Assembly (NCBI RefSeq): GCF_000009625.1
Contig: NC_002678.2
Span: forward strand, 4,372,001 to 4,436,000
Source: Mesorhizobium japonicum MAFF 303099
GTDB taxonomy: Bacteria; Pseudomonadota; Alphaproteobacteria; Rhizobiales; Rhizobiaceae
Direction: 5' to 3'
DNA length: 64,000 nucleotides
Part shown: positions 24,202 through 33,849 of the stretch, in pieces
Position numbering within the stretch: the first letter of the stretch is position 1
Layout: every line of letters starts with the position of its first letter
Notes under the pieces: model-generated
Told to the model about the DNA's origin: nothing
Database searches by the model: none
Seen by the model: only the letters and a program-made list of their open reading frames with translations
Made by a program: the position numbers and the translations under genes

Positions 24202-25803
24202 CTAGCGGTCGAGCAGCGCTTGCAGCGTCTCGATGCGGTCGGCTTCGTTGGCCGGCTTGTCCCAGCGCAGCCGTGAAATGCGGGGAAAGCGCATGGCGAC
24301 GCCGGATTTGTGTCGGGTCGAGCGGTTGAGCCCCTCGAAGGCGACTTCCAGCACCAGGCCATTGTCGCGGTCCGCCCGCACCGAACGCACCGGCCCGAAA
24401 CGCTCGACCGTGTTGTCCCGGACATATTTGTCGATCTGCTTCAGCTCCTCGTCGGTGAAGCCGAAATAGGCCTTGCCGACCGGCACCAGTTCCTCCTCGC
24501 CCTCAGCTCCGGACCAGACGCCGAACGTGTAGTCGGAGTAAAAACTCGAGCGCTTGCCATGGCCGCGCTGGGCATACATCAGCACCGCGTCCACCGTGTG
24601 CGGATCGCGCTTCCACTTGAACCACGGGCCTTTCGGCCGGCCGGCGACATAGGGCGAATCCCAGCGTTTCAGCATCACGCCCTCGATGATCGGATGCGGC
24701 GGCGCGCGGCGCAAATCCTCCAGCACCTGCCAGTCCGCGAAGGCGACGAAGGGCGACAGGTCGAAACGGCCGGGGTCGAGCGTTTTCACGAAGGCTTCGA
24801 GGCGGCCGCGCCGTTCCCGGAACGGCAATGCGCGAAGGTCTTCATCGCCGACCTGAAGCAGGTCGTAGCAGCGCATGAAGGCCGGATATTGCTGCTGCAT
24901 CTTCGGCGTCACCGTCTTGCGGTTCAACCGCTGCTGCAAATCCGAGAAGGTTCCCGTCGCCTCTCGCGGGTCGCCGACCAGCAATTCGCCGTCCAGCGTC
25001 GCGGAAAAATGCATGGCGTCTGCGAGGTCGGGAAAGGCGCCGGAGACATCGTCGCCGGTGCGCGAATAGAGCCGGCGGATGCCGCCTTCCGCCACCGCCT
25101 GGACACGGATGCCGTCCCATTTCCATTCGGCCGCGTAGTCCGCCGGATCGAGTTTTTCGAGATCGCCGTCGCCAACCGGGTTCGACAGCATGACCGGACG
25201 GAACAAAGCCATCGCCGTGTTGCGGGGTTTTTCGGCCTTGCCTTCCAGCCAGGCGAACAACGCCGTATAGGGCGGCGACAGTCCGTGCCAGAGCTCCTCG
25301 ATCTCGGCGACGTCGACCTTGCCGAAATCCGCCAGCGCCTGTTTGGCCAGCCGCGCCGAGACGCCGATGCGCAGGCCGCCGGTGACCAGCTTGATGATGG
25401 CGAAGCGCGCCGAGATGCCGGCGCTGTCGAGCAGGCTGGCCAGCACTTTCGGTCCGTCGGAGCGGCTTGCCGCCTGCAGTTTGGCCACGACCTCGCCGAG
25501 CGTCGGCTCGCGGTTGGGGATCTTGCCCGGCGTCTGCGGCCAGACCAGCGACACCGTCTCGGCGAGGTCGCCGACATAGTCGTAGGAATAGCCGAACAGC
25601 ACCGGGTCCATGCGTTCGGTGACCAGCATGCGCAGCATGGCCGGTTTGACCGCGGCTATTTTGAGATCGCCGGTGATGGCGGCCAGCGCCAGCCCGCGAT
25701 CCGGGTCCTCGACGGTTCGGAAATAGTCGACCAGCAGCGTCAGCTTGCCGTTGCGCGACGGCGTCAGCACCAGGCGGTCGAGAAGTTCGGCGAAGCGGTT
25801 CAT
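24202..25803 (-). CDS. ATP-dependent DNA ligase of the bacterial Lig-Exo repair type
   Basis: 533 aa from the ATG at 25803. It has an N-terminal DNA-binding domain (FAELLDRLVLTPSRNGKLTL, LVTGGLRIGVSARLAKQAL), the nucleotidyltransferase domain with the adenylated lysine in EWKWDGIRVQ (K228), motif III DGELLVG, motif IV EGVMLKR, motif V PWFKWKRD, and an OB fold at the end with AFEGLNRSTRHKSGVAMRFPR. This domain order is that of the ligase found beside a metallo-beta-lactamase exonuclease in many proteobacteria, distinct from the LigD type. It begins 5 bp after the exonuclease stop, so the two form an operon. Confidence 0.93.
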   Translation of the reverse strand: MNRFAELLDRLVLTPSRNGKLTLLVDYFRTVEDPDRGLALAAITGDLKIAAVKPAMLRMLVTERMDPVLFGYSYDYVGDLAETVSLVWPQTPGKIPNREPTLGEVVAKLQAASRSDGPKVLASLLDSAGISARFAIIKLVTGGLRIGVSARLAKQALADFGKVDVAEIEELWHGLSPPYTALFAWLEGKAEKPRNTAMALFRPVMLSNPVGDGDLEKLDPADYAAEWKWDGIRVQAVAEGGIRRLYSRTGDDVSGAFPDLADAMHFSATLDGELLVGDPREATGTFSDLQQRLNRKTVTPKMQQQYPAFMRCYDLLQVGDEDLRALPFRERRGRLEAFVKTLDPGRFDLSPFVAFADWQVLEDLRRAPPHPIIEGVMLKRWDSPYVAGRPKGPWFKWKRDPHTVDAVLMYAQRGHGKRSSFYSDYTFGVWSGAEGEEELVPVGKAYFGFTDEELKQIDKYVRDNTVERFGPVRSVRADRDNGLVLEVAFEGLNRSTRHKSGVAMRFPRISRLRWDKPANEADRIETLQALLDR

Positions 25804-25807
25804 GCCT

Positions 25808-26815
25808 TCAATCGCCCTCGTCCTCATACCCCACCAGATGCAACGGCCGGGCGGCGATGCCTTCGAGCTCGCACCAGCGCACGAGGGCCTCCTCGCGGCC
25901 ATGCGTCACCCAGATCTCCTCGGCGCCGGTCTCCTTGATGGTGGCGGTGAGTTCGTCCCAGTCGGCATGGTCCGATATGATCAGCGGCAGTTCGACGCCG
26001 CCTTGCTTGGCGCGCTGGCGGATCCGCATCCAGCCCGACGCGAAGCACGAGATCGGATCGGGAAAGCGCCGCGCCCAGCGATCGGCGAAGGCCGATGGCG
26101 GGCCGACGACGATAGCGCCGGTGAAGTCATCCTTGCCGCCCTCGACCGTTGCCGGCTCGAGGACACCCAGGTCGATACCCTGGCTCTGATAGTATTCGCT
26201 GAGCCTGGCCAGCGCGCCATGGATGTAGAGCGGCCTGTCATAGCCGGCGTCGCGCAACAGCCGCATCACCCGCTGCGCCTTGCCCAGCGCATAGGCGCCG
26301 ACCAGATGCGAGCGTTCGGGAAATTGCGCCGCCGATTTCAGCAGGCGGGCGATCTCTTCCGTGTCGGGTGGATGGCGAAACACCGGCAGGCCGAAAGTCG
26401 CCTCGGTGATGAAGACGTCGCAGCGGATCGGTTCGAACGGCGCGCAGGTCGCATCCTTTTGCCGTTTGTAATCGCCGGAGGCGACGATGCGCGTGCCCTG
26501 ATGCTCGACCGATATCTGCGCCGAACCCAGCACATGCCCGGCCGGATGGAAGCTGACGCTGACGCTGTCGAGAGCGATCGTCTCGCCGAGCCGTGCGGCT
26601 TGGGTCGTTCCGGCAAAGTCCTCGCCGTAGCGCAGGGCCATAATGTCGAGCGTCTGCTGCGTCGCCAGCACCGAGCGGTGGCCGGAACGCGCATGGTCGG
26701 AATGGCCGTGCGTGATCAGCGCCCGGTTCACCGGCCGCACCGGGTCGATGAAGAAATCGCCCGGTGGACAGTAAAGGCCTTCGGGCCGGGGATGAAGCAG
26801 GTCGCTGGCGCGCAT
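25808..26815 (-). CDS. Ligase-associated DNA exonuclease (metallo-beta-lactamase fold)
   Basis: 335 aa from the ATG at 26815; longer starts are out of step with the family. It has the HxHxDH metal motif THGHSDHA (H36, H38, D40, H41), a second ligand region FHPAGHVLGSAQ, IVASGDYKRQ, a beta-CASP-like domain and a late histidine in ISDHADWDEL. This matches the Exo protein of the Lhr-Lig-Exo repair group, related to SNM1/CPSF73 nucleases. Cotranscribed with the ligase. The Lhr-type helicase and the phosphoesterase often found with the pair are not adjacent here. Confidence 0.92.
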   Translation of the reverse strand: MRASDLLHPRPEGLYCPPGDFFIDPVRPVNRALITHGHSDHARSGHRSVLATQQTLDIMALRYGEDFAGTTQAARLGETIALDSVSVSFHPAGHVLGSAQISVEHQGTRIVASGDYKRQKDATCAPFEPIRCDVFITEATFGLPVFRHPPDTEEIARLLKSAAQFPERSHLVGAYALGKAQRVMRLLRDAGYDRPLYIHGALARLSEYYQSQGIDLGVLEPATVEGGKDDFTGAIVVGPPSAFADRWARRFPDPISCFASGWMRIRQRAKQGGVELPLIISDHADWDELTATIKETGAEEIWVTHGREEALVRWCELEGIAARPLHLVGYEDEGD

Positions 26816-26966
26816 GGTCCCCAAGATAGGATATAATTCCGCTGCGGGAAGCCTGATGTCGGAGACTGCTGACTCTCCTGGGCAAAGGGCGCTCAATTCG
26901 GTTCAGCTTCCGCATCCTTTGCTCTAAAGAGGTGGCGGCCGGCCATCCGCCGGCGGAACCATCATC

Positions 26967-27884
26967 ATGAAACCGCTTCAGACCTCATCGGGCGATTTGA
27001 ACGCCGATCGTCGTGCCGACTATGCCGAGATGCTCTTTGCCTCCGGCGATCATACGGCCGCGGCCGAATTGCTGCTTGGCGCGCTGGAGTTGGCGCCGCA
27101 ATGGGCAATGGGCTGGTTCCGCCTCGGCGAGATGCAGGAGGCATCGGGCAAGCTCGACCTGGCGGCGCAGGCCTGGACGACGTCGCTGAAACTGGATCCG
27201 GCCGATCGCCAGGGCGCTGCCCTCAAATTGCAGCTGATCGGCAAGGCTCCGGTTGCCGCCGCGCCGCCCAGCGCTTTTGTCGAGGCGCTGTTCGACCACT
27301 ATGCCGAGACATTCGAGGAGATGCTGGTCGGCAAGCTCGACTACCGCTTGCCCGAATTCCTCGAGCAGATGATTCGCAAGGCAAGGCCGGGCCGCTTCCG
27401 CCTGGCGCTCGACCTTGGCTGCGGCACCGGGCTGATGGGCGAGAGGCTGAGGCCGCTCGTCGACCGGCTGGAAGGGGTCGATATATCGGCCAGGATGCTG
27501 AAGAAGGCGCGGGCGAAAGGCATCTACGACACGCTGACAAAAGCGGATTTGCAGGGGTTTTCCCATTCAGGCGAAAAGCCCGATCTGGTGACATCAGCCG
27601 ATGTGCTGATCTACATCGGCGCGCTCGATGGTCTGGTGGGCACCGTTGCCGGCCTGCTTGCCGAAGGCGGCCTGTTTGCCTTCTCCATCGAGACCTTGGC
27701 AGGCGACGGCGATTTTGCGCTGCAGCCCTCGCGGCGCTACGCCCATTCGCAACCCTATGTCGGGCGGACACTCGAGGCCAAAGGGCTTGCGATCCTGGCG
27801 CTGGAGCCAACCACCATCCGGCAGGATCGCCGCGAGCCCGTCAAAGGGCTGGGCGTTGTGGCGTGGAAGCCTCACGCCGCTTGA
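26967..27884 (+). CDS. SAM-dependent methyltransferase with N-terminal TPR domain
   Basis: 305 aa. Residues about 10-85 form two TPR-like repeats (AAELLLGALELAPQWAMGWFRLGEM, LDLAAQAWTTSLKLDP). A class I methyltransferase domain follows with motif I LALDLGCGTGLMGE, motif II EGVDISARMLKKA and post-motif TSADVLIYIGAL. The order TPR-methyltransferase is found in a rhizobial family annotated as putative methyltransferase; the substrate is unknown. Divergent from the exonuclease gene, 151 bp away. Confidence 0.88.
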   Translation: MKPLQTSSGDLNADRRADYAEMLFASGDHTAAAELLLGALELAPQWAMGWFRLGEMQEASGKLDLAAQAWTTSLKLDPADRQGAALKLQLIGKAPVAAAPPSAFVEALFDHYAETFEEMLVGKLDYRLPEFLEQMIRKARPGRFRLALDLGCGTGLMGERLRPLVDRLEGVDISARMLKKARAKGIYDTLTKADLQGFSHSGEKPDLVTSADVLIYIGALDGLVGTVAGLLAEGGLFAFSIETLAGDGDFALQPSRRYAHSQPYVGRTLEAKGLAILALEPTTIRQDRREPVKGLGVVAWKPHAA

Positions 27885-28013
27885 ACTATGCAGGATCATC
27901 GTGCGGTGGTGCTGCCACGGCTCGGTGTTGCTGCGAAAAAGTCCGATTTGCGTGCGCGACTGATATTTGCGATCTGGTCGCATCAGGGCGGGATACCGGG
28001 AGGAGCATATCGG

Positions 28014-28373
28014 ATGCGCTGGAACATGATGATCTTGGCATCTTGCCTGGCAACAGCCGGTTGCGTCGGCAATTCGATGTCCGAGCGGCAGGACGCCAAC
28101 ATAGAATCCTCCCTGCAATACGACACCGTGCCGTGCGATCAGTTGCTGGCGCAGCGCAATGGCTTGGCGCAGCAATACAACCTACCGGTGACCGTGAAGC
28201 CGACCTTCTCCAATCCTGCGATGGGTTTCGGTCCGTTCACGCCCGACATGCGCTCCAAGGCCAAGCGCGACAGCGACAAGGCGTCAGGCGAGATCGATGC
28301 CATGAACCGGTCGCTCGAGCGTCGCGACTGCGGCAAGCCGGACAAGCAGAAGAAGTTCGCTCTGCCTAGCTGA
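28014..28373 (+). CDS. Small lipoprotein
   Basis: 119 aa from the ATG at 28014 (GGAGGAG nine nt upstream; a frame from 27888 has no support). A short signal ends in MILASC or in TAGC, of which LASC is the better lipobox. The mature part contains two further cysteines (PCDQLLAQRN, ERRDCGKPD) that could form a disulfide, and a Lys/Arg-rich C-terminus. No family recognised; a small outer-membrane or periplasmic lipoprotein. Confidence 0.7.
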   Translation: MRWNMMILASCLATAGCVGNSMSERQDANIESSLQYDTVPCDQLLAQRNGLAQQYNLPVTVKPTFSNPAMGFGPFTPDMRSKAKRDSDKASGEIDAMNRSLERRDCGKPDKQKKFALPS

Positions 28374-28444
28374 AGATAGAAGCGGCGGCTATCCGACGAG
28401 AGCGATAGCCGGCAGCATGCTCGCGTCCGCATGAGGGACGATCG

Positions 28445-28972
28445 ATGAAACTCTCGGACCTTGGCGACCGCATCTGCATTCTGGGGCCGTCCAACAGCGG
28501 CAAGTCGACCCTGGCCGACGCGATCGCCCGCAAGCGTGGCCTGGAGCCCGTTCACCTCGATCTGCTGCATCATCTACCCAACACCGACTGGGAGGCGCGT
28601 CCAAAGGGCGAATTCATCGCCTTGCACGACGCCGCGATCGCCGGCGAGCGCTGGGTGATGGACGGAAACTACTCGATCTGCATACCACAAGGTTTCCGGC
28701 GGGCGTCGGGACTGATCCTGCTGGATATCTCCACGCCGGCAAGCCTGCTGCGTTACTTCAGGCGAAGCTGGTTTGAGAAGAACAGGCGCGGTGCCCTGGA
28801 GGGCGGACGCGACAGCGTCAAATGGGACATGATCCACCATATTGCCGTGACCACGCCGAAAAACCGCCGGAGGTACCAGGCGATGTTCGAGGAGCTCGAC
28901 CTGCCAAAACTGCAGCTGTCCTCCGTGAGAGCAATCAAGCAGTGCTTCAGGGACTGGGATCTGGCGATGTAA
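28445..28972 (+). CDS. P-loop ATPase/kinase of the adenylate kinase-like group
   Basis: 175 aa. Walker A is GPSNSGKSTLADAIA near residue 14. LDLLHHLPNTDWEARP and GERWVMDGNYS follow as in FlaR/topology-modulation-like kinases, and RRSWFEKNRR lies in the lid region. AAA-type sensor motifs are absent, so it is a small nucleotide or metabolite kinase-like protein rather than an AAA+ machine. The substrate is unknown. It ends 8 bp before the convergent hydroxypyruvate reductase gene. Confidence 0.82.
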   Translation: MKLSDLGDRICILGPSNSGKSTLADAIARKRGLEPVHLDLLHHLPNTDWEARPKGEFIALHDAAIAGERWVMDGNYSICIPQGFRRASGLILLDISTPASLLRYFRRSWFEKNRRGALEGGRDSVKWDMIHHIAVTTPKNRRRYQAMFEELDLPKLQLSSVRAIKQCFRDWDLAM

Positions 28973-28980
28973 GACCCTGG

Positions 28981-29922
28981 CTAATATCCCGCCTTGCGAT
29001 CCACCAGATTCTCGAGTTTTTCGCCACGCTCGAAGGCGTCCATCTGGCGCAGCATGGTCGGCGCCAGATGCATGGGATCGGAGGTCGCCGCGGCGTGCGG
29101 CGTCACGAACACTTTCGGATGGTTCCACAATGGGCTGGTCTTCGGCAGCGGCTCGACCTCGAACACGTCGAGGCTCGCCTCCTTCAACGTGCCGTCATCC
29201 AGCGCCCGCACGATGTCGGCATCCTTCTGCAGGCGGCCGCGCCCGGCGTTGATCAGCACCGAACCGCCGAGGCCGTTGCGTTTGCGCAATTCCTTGAGCA
29301 CGCCGTAATTGATGATGCCTTGCGTGTCCGGCGTCAGCGGCAAAAGCACGACAAGGATGTCGGTGGCCTTGAGGAAGGGGATCAACCCGGCCTCGCCGGA
29401 ATAGGTCGCCACCCCTTGCATCGGCCGCTCGGTGCGTGACCAGCCATTGACCGCGAAGCCGAGCGACAGCAGCACCGAGGCCGCGGCGCGGCCGAGATTG
29501 CCGAGCCCCATAATGCCGACGGATATGTCGCCGGCCGGCCGCTGCGGCGGCTCGTGCCAGATCTTCTTTTGCTGCTGCTGCCGGTAGAGCAGGCCCTGGC
29601 GATGATGATCGAGCACCCGCCAGACGACATATTCGGTCATGTATTGCGTGAGGTTGTCGGCGACGACCTTGACGATCGGCACGTCGGGCAGGCCCGGGTC
29701 AGCGAAAATATGGTCGACGCCGGCGCCGATCGAGAAGATGGCGCGCAGATTGGGCAGCGACGACAACAGGTTCGGCTTCTGCTTCCACACCACTGCATAG
29801 GTGATCGACGGATCCTTGGCGCCATCCGGCTCCAGCACCACCTCGCGCTCGGCCGACAAAAGCTCGCGCCAGCGCTGCGGATGAAAGCCGGTGACGGCAA
29901 GCAGGATGCGGCCTTTTTCCAT
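28981..29922 (-). CDS. ghrA: Glyoxylate/hydroxypyruvate reductase A-like dehydrogenase
   Basis: 313 aa, standard length for the D-2-hydroxyacid dehydrogenase family. The NAD(P) site is VGIMGLGNLGRAAASVLLSL. Catalytic residues are in INAGRGRLQ (Arg), DVFEVEPLP (Glu) and VTPHAAATS (His). SIGAGVDHI and the lack of a long C-terminal regulatory domain place it in the GhrA branch, which reduces glyoxylate and hydroxypyruvate with NADPH in the cytoplasm. Exact substrate preference is inferred. It precedes the yej-type operon in orientation but has its own 5' region. Confidence 0.88.
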   Translation of the reverse strand: MEKGRILLAVTGFHPQRWRELLSAEREVVLEPDGAKDPSITYAVVWKQKPNLLSSLPNLRAIFSIGAGVDHIFADPGLPDVPIVKVVADNLTQYMTEYVVWRVLDHHRQGLLYRQQQQKKIWHEPPQRPAGDISVGIMGLGNLGRAAASVLLSLGFAVNGWSRTERPMQGVATYSGEAGLIPFLKATDILVVLLPLTPDTQGIINYGVLKELRKRNGLGGSVLINAGRGRLQKDADIVRALDDGTLKEASLDVFEVEPLPKTSPLWNHPKVFVTPHAAATSDPMHLAPTMLRQMDAFERGEKLENLVDRKAGY

Positions 29923-29951
29923 CGCGGTATTCTAGTCCCTCTTTACGCAAA

Positions 29952-31583
29952 TTACTCGCTGACGATGCCGACCGGCGCCGTCTCTATCTTGAAGGCGGCC
30001 GAGATCAATGCCCGAGTATAGTCGGTTTGCGGATTTTCAAAAATCTGCTGGGAAGGACCGGCTTCGACGATCTGGCCATTGCGCATGACGATAACGTCGT
30101 TGGCAAGCGCCCTGATGACCTTGAGGTCGTGGCTGATGAAGAGATAGGCGAGGTCGTGCTTGGCCTGCAGATTGCGCAGGAGGTCGACGACCTGCGCCTG
30201 CACGCTCATGTCGAGCGCCGATGTCGGCTCGTCCAGCATGACGAAGCGCGGGTTGAGCACCATGGCGCGCGCGATGGCGACACGCTGGCGCTGGCCGCCG
30301 GAGAACTCGTGCGGATAGCGGTTGCGGGTCGCCGGATCGAGGCCGACCTCCTTCAGCACGTCCGCGACCTTGTCGTCGCGTTCATCGGGCGACAGCTTCG
30401 GCTCGTGGATCTTCAGCCCTTCCTCGATGATCTCGGCGATCGACATGCGCGGGCTGAGCGAACCGAATGGATCCTGGAAGACGATCTGCAATTCGCGCCT
30501 GAGCGGCCGCATGGCGTTGAAGGTGAGCTGGTTGATGTCGCGGCCGTTGAACCGGATGGTTCCCGTCGACGAGATCATGCGCGCCAGGGCCAGGCCGAGC
30601 GTCGTCTTGCCGGAACCGGATTCGCCGACCACGCCCAGCGTCTGGCCGGCGCGCACGGTGACATCGATGCCGTCGACCGCCTTCACATAGTCGACCGTGC
30701 GCCGGAAGAAGCCCTGCTTGATCGGGAACCAGACTTTTATGTCCTTGCCGGTCATCACCGGCTTGGCGTCGACGTTGGCGGCCGGCGGCTTGCCCTTTGG
30801 CTCGGCCGCCAGGAGATGGCGCGTGTAGGGGTGCTGCGGATTGGCGAAGATGTCCTTGGTCGGTCCGGTCTCGACGATCTTGCCCTTGGTCATCACGCAG
30901 ACCCGGTCGGCGATCTTGCGCACAATGCCGAGATCGTGGGTGATGAACAGCATCGACATGCCTTTGCGGCTTTTGAGGCCGGCCAGCAGTTCGAGGATCT
31001 GCGCCTGCACGGTGACGTCGAGCGCCGTCGTCGGCTCGTCGGCGATCAGCAGTTCCGGTTCGTTGGCCAGCGCCATGGCGATCATGACGCGCTGGCGCTG
31101 GCCGCCGGACAGCTGGTGCGGATAGGCATCGAGCCGCTTCTGCGGATCGCGGATGCCGACCTCGTTGAGCAGCGCCAGCGTGCGCGCCTTGGCCGGGCGG
31201 TCGGCCATGCCCTGATGCAGCTTCAGGATCTCGACGATCTGCTGCTCGATCGTGTGCAGCGGATTGAGCGAGGTCATCGGCTCCTGGAAGATCATGGTGA
31301 TCTTGTTGCCGCGCACCTGCCGCAACTGCCTTTCGCTCATCGCCAAAAGGTCTGCGCCCTGGAACAGGATCTTTCCCGAGGGATGGCTGGCGCTGGGGTA
31401 GGGTAAAAGTTTCAGCACCGACAGCGCCGACACCGACTTGCCGGAGCCGGATTCGCCGACCAGCGCCACCGTCTCGCCCTTGGCGATGTCGAAGGAGATG
31501 TGGTCGACGGCGACAGACTGGCCGCCGCCCTGGCTGAAGGCGACGCTGAGATCCTGGACGCTGAGCAGAGGCGCTTCGCTCAT
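29952..31583 (-). CDS. yejF: Peptide ABC transporter, fused dual ATPase (YejF-like)
   Basis: 543 aa from the ATG at 31583, overlapping the YejE stop by 4 bp. Two complete ABC cassettes in one chain: Walker [13 protein letters not shown] and [12 protein letters not shown], signature LSGGQRQRV and FSGGQRQRV, Walker [13 protein letters not shown] and [11 protein letters not shown]. Each is followed by the oligopeptide-type HPYTRHLL or TDYTRALI ending. This fused layout is typical of YejF. It powers import of peptides by the YejABE components encoded upstream. Confidence 0.93.
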   Translation of the reverse strand: MSEAPLLSVQDLSVAFSQGGGQSVAVDHISFDIAKGETVALVGESGSGKSVSALSVLKLLPYPSASHPSGKILFQGADLLAMSERQLRQVRGNKITMIFQEPMTSLNPLHTIEQQIVEILKLHQGMADRPAKARTLALLNEVGIRDPQKRLDAYPHQLSGGQRQRVMIAMALANEPELLIADEPTTALDVTVQAQILELLAGLKSRKGMSMLFITHDLGIVRKIADRVCVMTKGKIVETGPTKDIFANPQHPYTRHLLAAEPKGKPPAANVDAKPVMTGKDIKVWFPIKQGFFRRTVDYVKAVDGIDVTVRAGQTLGVVGESGSGKTTLGLALARMISSTGTIRFNGRDINQLTFNAMRPLRRELQIVFQDPFGSLSPRMSIAEIIEEGLKIHEPKLSPDERDDKVADVLKEVGLDPATRNRYPHEFSGGQRQRVAIARAMVLNPRFVMLDEPTSALDMSVQAQVVDLLRNLQAKHDLAYLFISHDLKVIRALANDVIVMRNGQIVEAGPSQQIFENPQTDYTRALISAAFKIETAPVGIVSE

Positions 31584-32725
31584 TTGAACGTCTTGCGCGG
31601 ATCGAAGGCGTCGCGCGTCGCTTCGCCGACGAAGACCAGCAGCGACAGCATCAGCGAGATGACGACGAAGCCGGAAATGCCGAGCCACGGCGCATTGAGA
31701 TTGCGCTGCGCCTGCTTCAGCAATTCGCCGAGCGAGGCGGACCCCGGCGGCAGGCCGAAGCCGAGATAGTCGAGCGAGGTCAGCGTCGAGATCGAGCCCG
31801 AGAGCAGGAAGGGCAGGAAGGTCAATGTCGCCACCATGGCGTTGGGCAGCAAATGGCGGAACATGATGGTGCGGTTGGGCACGCCGAGCGCGCGGGCGGC
31901 GTTGACATATTCGAAGTTGCGGGCGCGCAGGAACTCGGCCCGCACCACGCCGACCAGCGCCACCCAGGAGAACAACAGCATCAGCCCGAGCAGGATGAAG
32001 AAGCCCGGCGGCAGGATGGCGGCGACGATGAGCAGGAGATAGAGCACCGGAATCGCCGACCAGATTTCGATGAAGCGCTGGAACAACAGGTCCGTCCAGC
32101 CGCCGAAATAGCCCTGCAAGGCGCCGGCGCCGACGCCGATCAGGGCCGAGCCGGCTGTCAGGATCAGGCCGAACAGCACTGAGATGCGGAAGCCGTAGAT
32201 GACGCGCGCCAAGACGTCGCGCGCCTGGTCGTCGGTGCCGAGCCAGTTCCAGTTGCCGACAATGCAGGCGGGGTCGGCAGCCCCTTGCGGATACTGGTTG
32301 CAGCGCTTTGCGGCGTCATACTGCCAGGACGGCCTGGCGGGTGCCGCTTCCGGAATGGCATTGTTGACGGTCTGGTAGGAATAGCGGATCGGCGGCCAGA
32401 TCATCCAGCCATTGGCGTTGATCTCGTCCTGGATCACCGGGTCGCGATAATCGGTGACGGCATAGAAGCCGCCGAACTTTTCCTCGGGATAGGCGACCAG
32501 CACCGGGAACAGGATTTCACCCTTGTAGGAAGCGATGATCGGCTTGTCGTTGGCGATGAACTCGGCAAACAGCGACAGCACGAACAGGACGAGGAAAATC
32601 CACAACGACCAGTAGCCGCGCCGGTTGGCCTTGAAATTCTGCAGGCGGCGCTTGTTGAGCGGCGACAGGAACGGCCGTGGCATCCGCTCCGGCACCACGC
32701 CGGCAGTGACTGATGCCTCCGACAT
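31580..32725 (-). CDS. yejE: Peptide ABC transporter permease (YejE-like)
   Basis: 381 aa from the ATG at 32725, which overlaps the YejB stop (TGATG). It has an N-terminal membrane segment (YWSLWIFLVLFVLSLFAEFI), a long periplasmic insertion (about 55-165) characteristic of YejE, the GTDDQARDVLARVIYGFRIS permease motif and the EAA loop NAARALGVPNRTIMFRHLLPNA that contacts the ATPase. About six membrane helices. A longer reading frame to 33505 is only an extension into yejB. Confidence 0.93.
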   Translation of the reverse strand: MSEASVTAGVVPERMPRPFLSPLNKRRLQNFKANRRGYWSLWIFLVLFVLSLFAEFIANDKPIIASYKGEILFPVLVAYPEEKFGGFYAVTDYRDPVIQDEINANGWMIWPPIRYSYQTVNNAIPEAAPARPSWQYDAAKRCNQYPQGAADPACIVGNWNWLGTDDQARDVLARVIYGFRISVLFGLILTAGSALIGVGAGALQGYFGGWTDLLFQRFIEIWSAIPVLYLLLIVAAILPPGFFILLGLMLLFSWVALVGVVRAEFLRARNFEYVNAARALGVPNRTIMFRHLLPNAMVATLTFLPFLLSGSISTLTSLDYLGFGLPPGSASLGELLKQAQRNLNAPWLGISGFVVISLMLSLLVFVGEATRDAFDPRKTFK

Positions 32726-33819
32726 CAGACGTCTCTCCGCTCGAAATCGATGCGCGGATCGACCCAGGTGTAGATGAGGTCGGACAGCAAGCCGACGAAC
32801 AGGCCGAGAAGCGAGAAGATATAGAGGTTGGCGAAAACCACCGGATAGTCGCGCTCGACCACCGAGCGGAAGCCGAGCAGGCCGAGACCATCGAGCGAGA
32901 AGATGTTCTCGATCAGCAGCGAGCCGGTGAAGAAGGCCGAGATGAAGGCGCCGGGAAAGCCGGCAATGACGATCAGCATGGCATTGCGGAAGACATGGCC
33001 GTAGAGCACTTGTCGCTCCGACAGGCCCTTGGCCCGCGCCGTCACCACATACTGCTTGCGGATTTCCTCCAGGAACGAGTTCTTGGTCAAAAGCGTCGTC
33101 GTGGCGAAGGCCGACAGCACCAGCGCCGTCAGCGGCAGGGTCATGTGCCAGAAATAGTCGGCGATCTTGCCTAGCCAGGACAACTGGTCCCAATTGTCCG
33201 AGACGATGCCGCGCAATGGGAACCAGTCCCAGAAGGATCCGCCGGCGAACAGCACCATGAGCATGATGCCGAACAGGAAGCCGGGAATGGCATAGCCGAC
33301 GATGACGACGCCGCTGGTCCAGACGTCGAAGGGCGTGCCGTCCTTCACCGCCTTGCGGATGCCGAGCGGGATGGAAATCAGATAGGACAAGAGCGTGATC
33401 CAGAGCCCGATCGAAATCGACACCGGCATCTTTTCCAGGATCAGGTCGAGCACCGAGATGTCGCGGAAGTAGCTGTTGCCGAAATCGAAGCGGATGTAGT
33501 TCCACAGCATCATGCCGAAGCGCTCGAGCGGCGGCTTGTCGAAGCCGAACTGCTTCTCCAGCTTCTTGATGAATTCCGGATCGAGCCCCTGCGCGCCGCG
33601 ATATTTCGAGCTGACGTCGCCGGCGACGTCGAAATTGGTACCGCCCGCATCGCCACCGCCACCGCCGAGGCGGTCGCTGCCGCCCTGATTGGTCAGCTTG
33701 GCGATCACCTGCTCGACCGGGCCGCCCGGCGCGAACTGGATGACGGCGAAGGAGATCGCCATGATGCCGAACAGGGTCGGGATCATCAAAAGGATGCGGC
33801 GCAGTATATAGGCGCCCAT
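32725..33819 (-). CDS. yejB: Peptide ABC transporter permease (YejB-like)
   Basis: 364 aa. First helix [21 protein letters not shown]; a Gly/Asp-rich periplasmic loop ([15 protein letters not shown]) that is longer than in DppB-type permeases, as in YejB; the EAA loop [20 protein letters not shown] near residue 240; and a last helix before [18 protein letters not shown]. It forms the membrane channel with YejE. It starts 30 bp after the second binding-protein gene in one operon. Confidence 0.93.
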   Translation of the reverse strand: MGAYILRRILLMIPTLFGIMAISFAVIQFAPGGPVEQVIAKLTNQGGSDRLGGGGGDAGGTNFDVAGDVSSKYRGAQGLDPEFIKKLEKQFGFDKPPLERFGMMLWNYIRFDFGNSYFRDISVLDLILEKMPVSISIGLWITLLSYLISIPLGIRKAVKDGTPFDVWTSGVVIVGYAIPGFLFGIMLMVLFAGGSFWDWFPLRGIVSDNWDQLSWLGKIADYFWHMTLPLTALVLSAFATTTLLTKNSFLEEIRKQYVVTARAKGLSERQVLYGHVFRNAMLIVIAGFPGAFISAFFTGSLLIENIFSLDGLGLLGFRSVVERDYPVVFANLYIFSLLGLFVGLLSDLIYTWVDPRIDFERRDV

Positions 33820-33849
33820 CAGGCTTCCTGCCCTCTGCGGACCGATATC

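Noticed and set aside
23016..24425. 469-aa minus-strand frame across the membrane-protein gene
   Set aside because: His/Arg-rich low-complexity translation without any family; it is the mirror of the plus-strand gene at 23052-24197 and part of the ligase gene.
24310..25938. 542-aa plus-strand frame opposite the DNA ligase
   Set aside because: The ligase motifs on the other strand (KWDG, EGVMLKR) are unmistakable.
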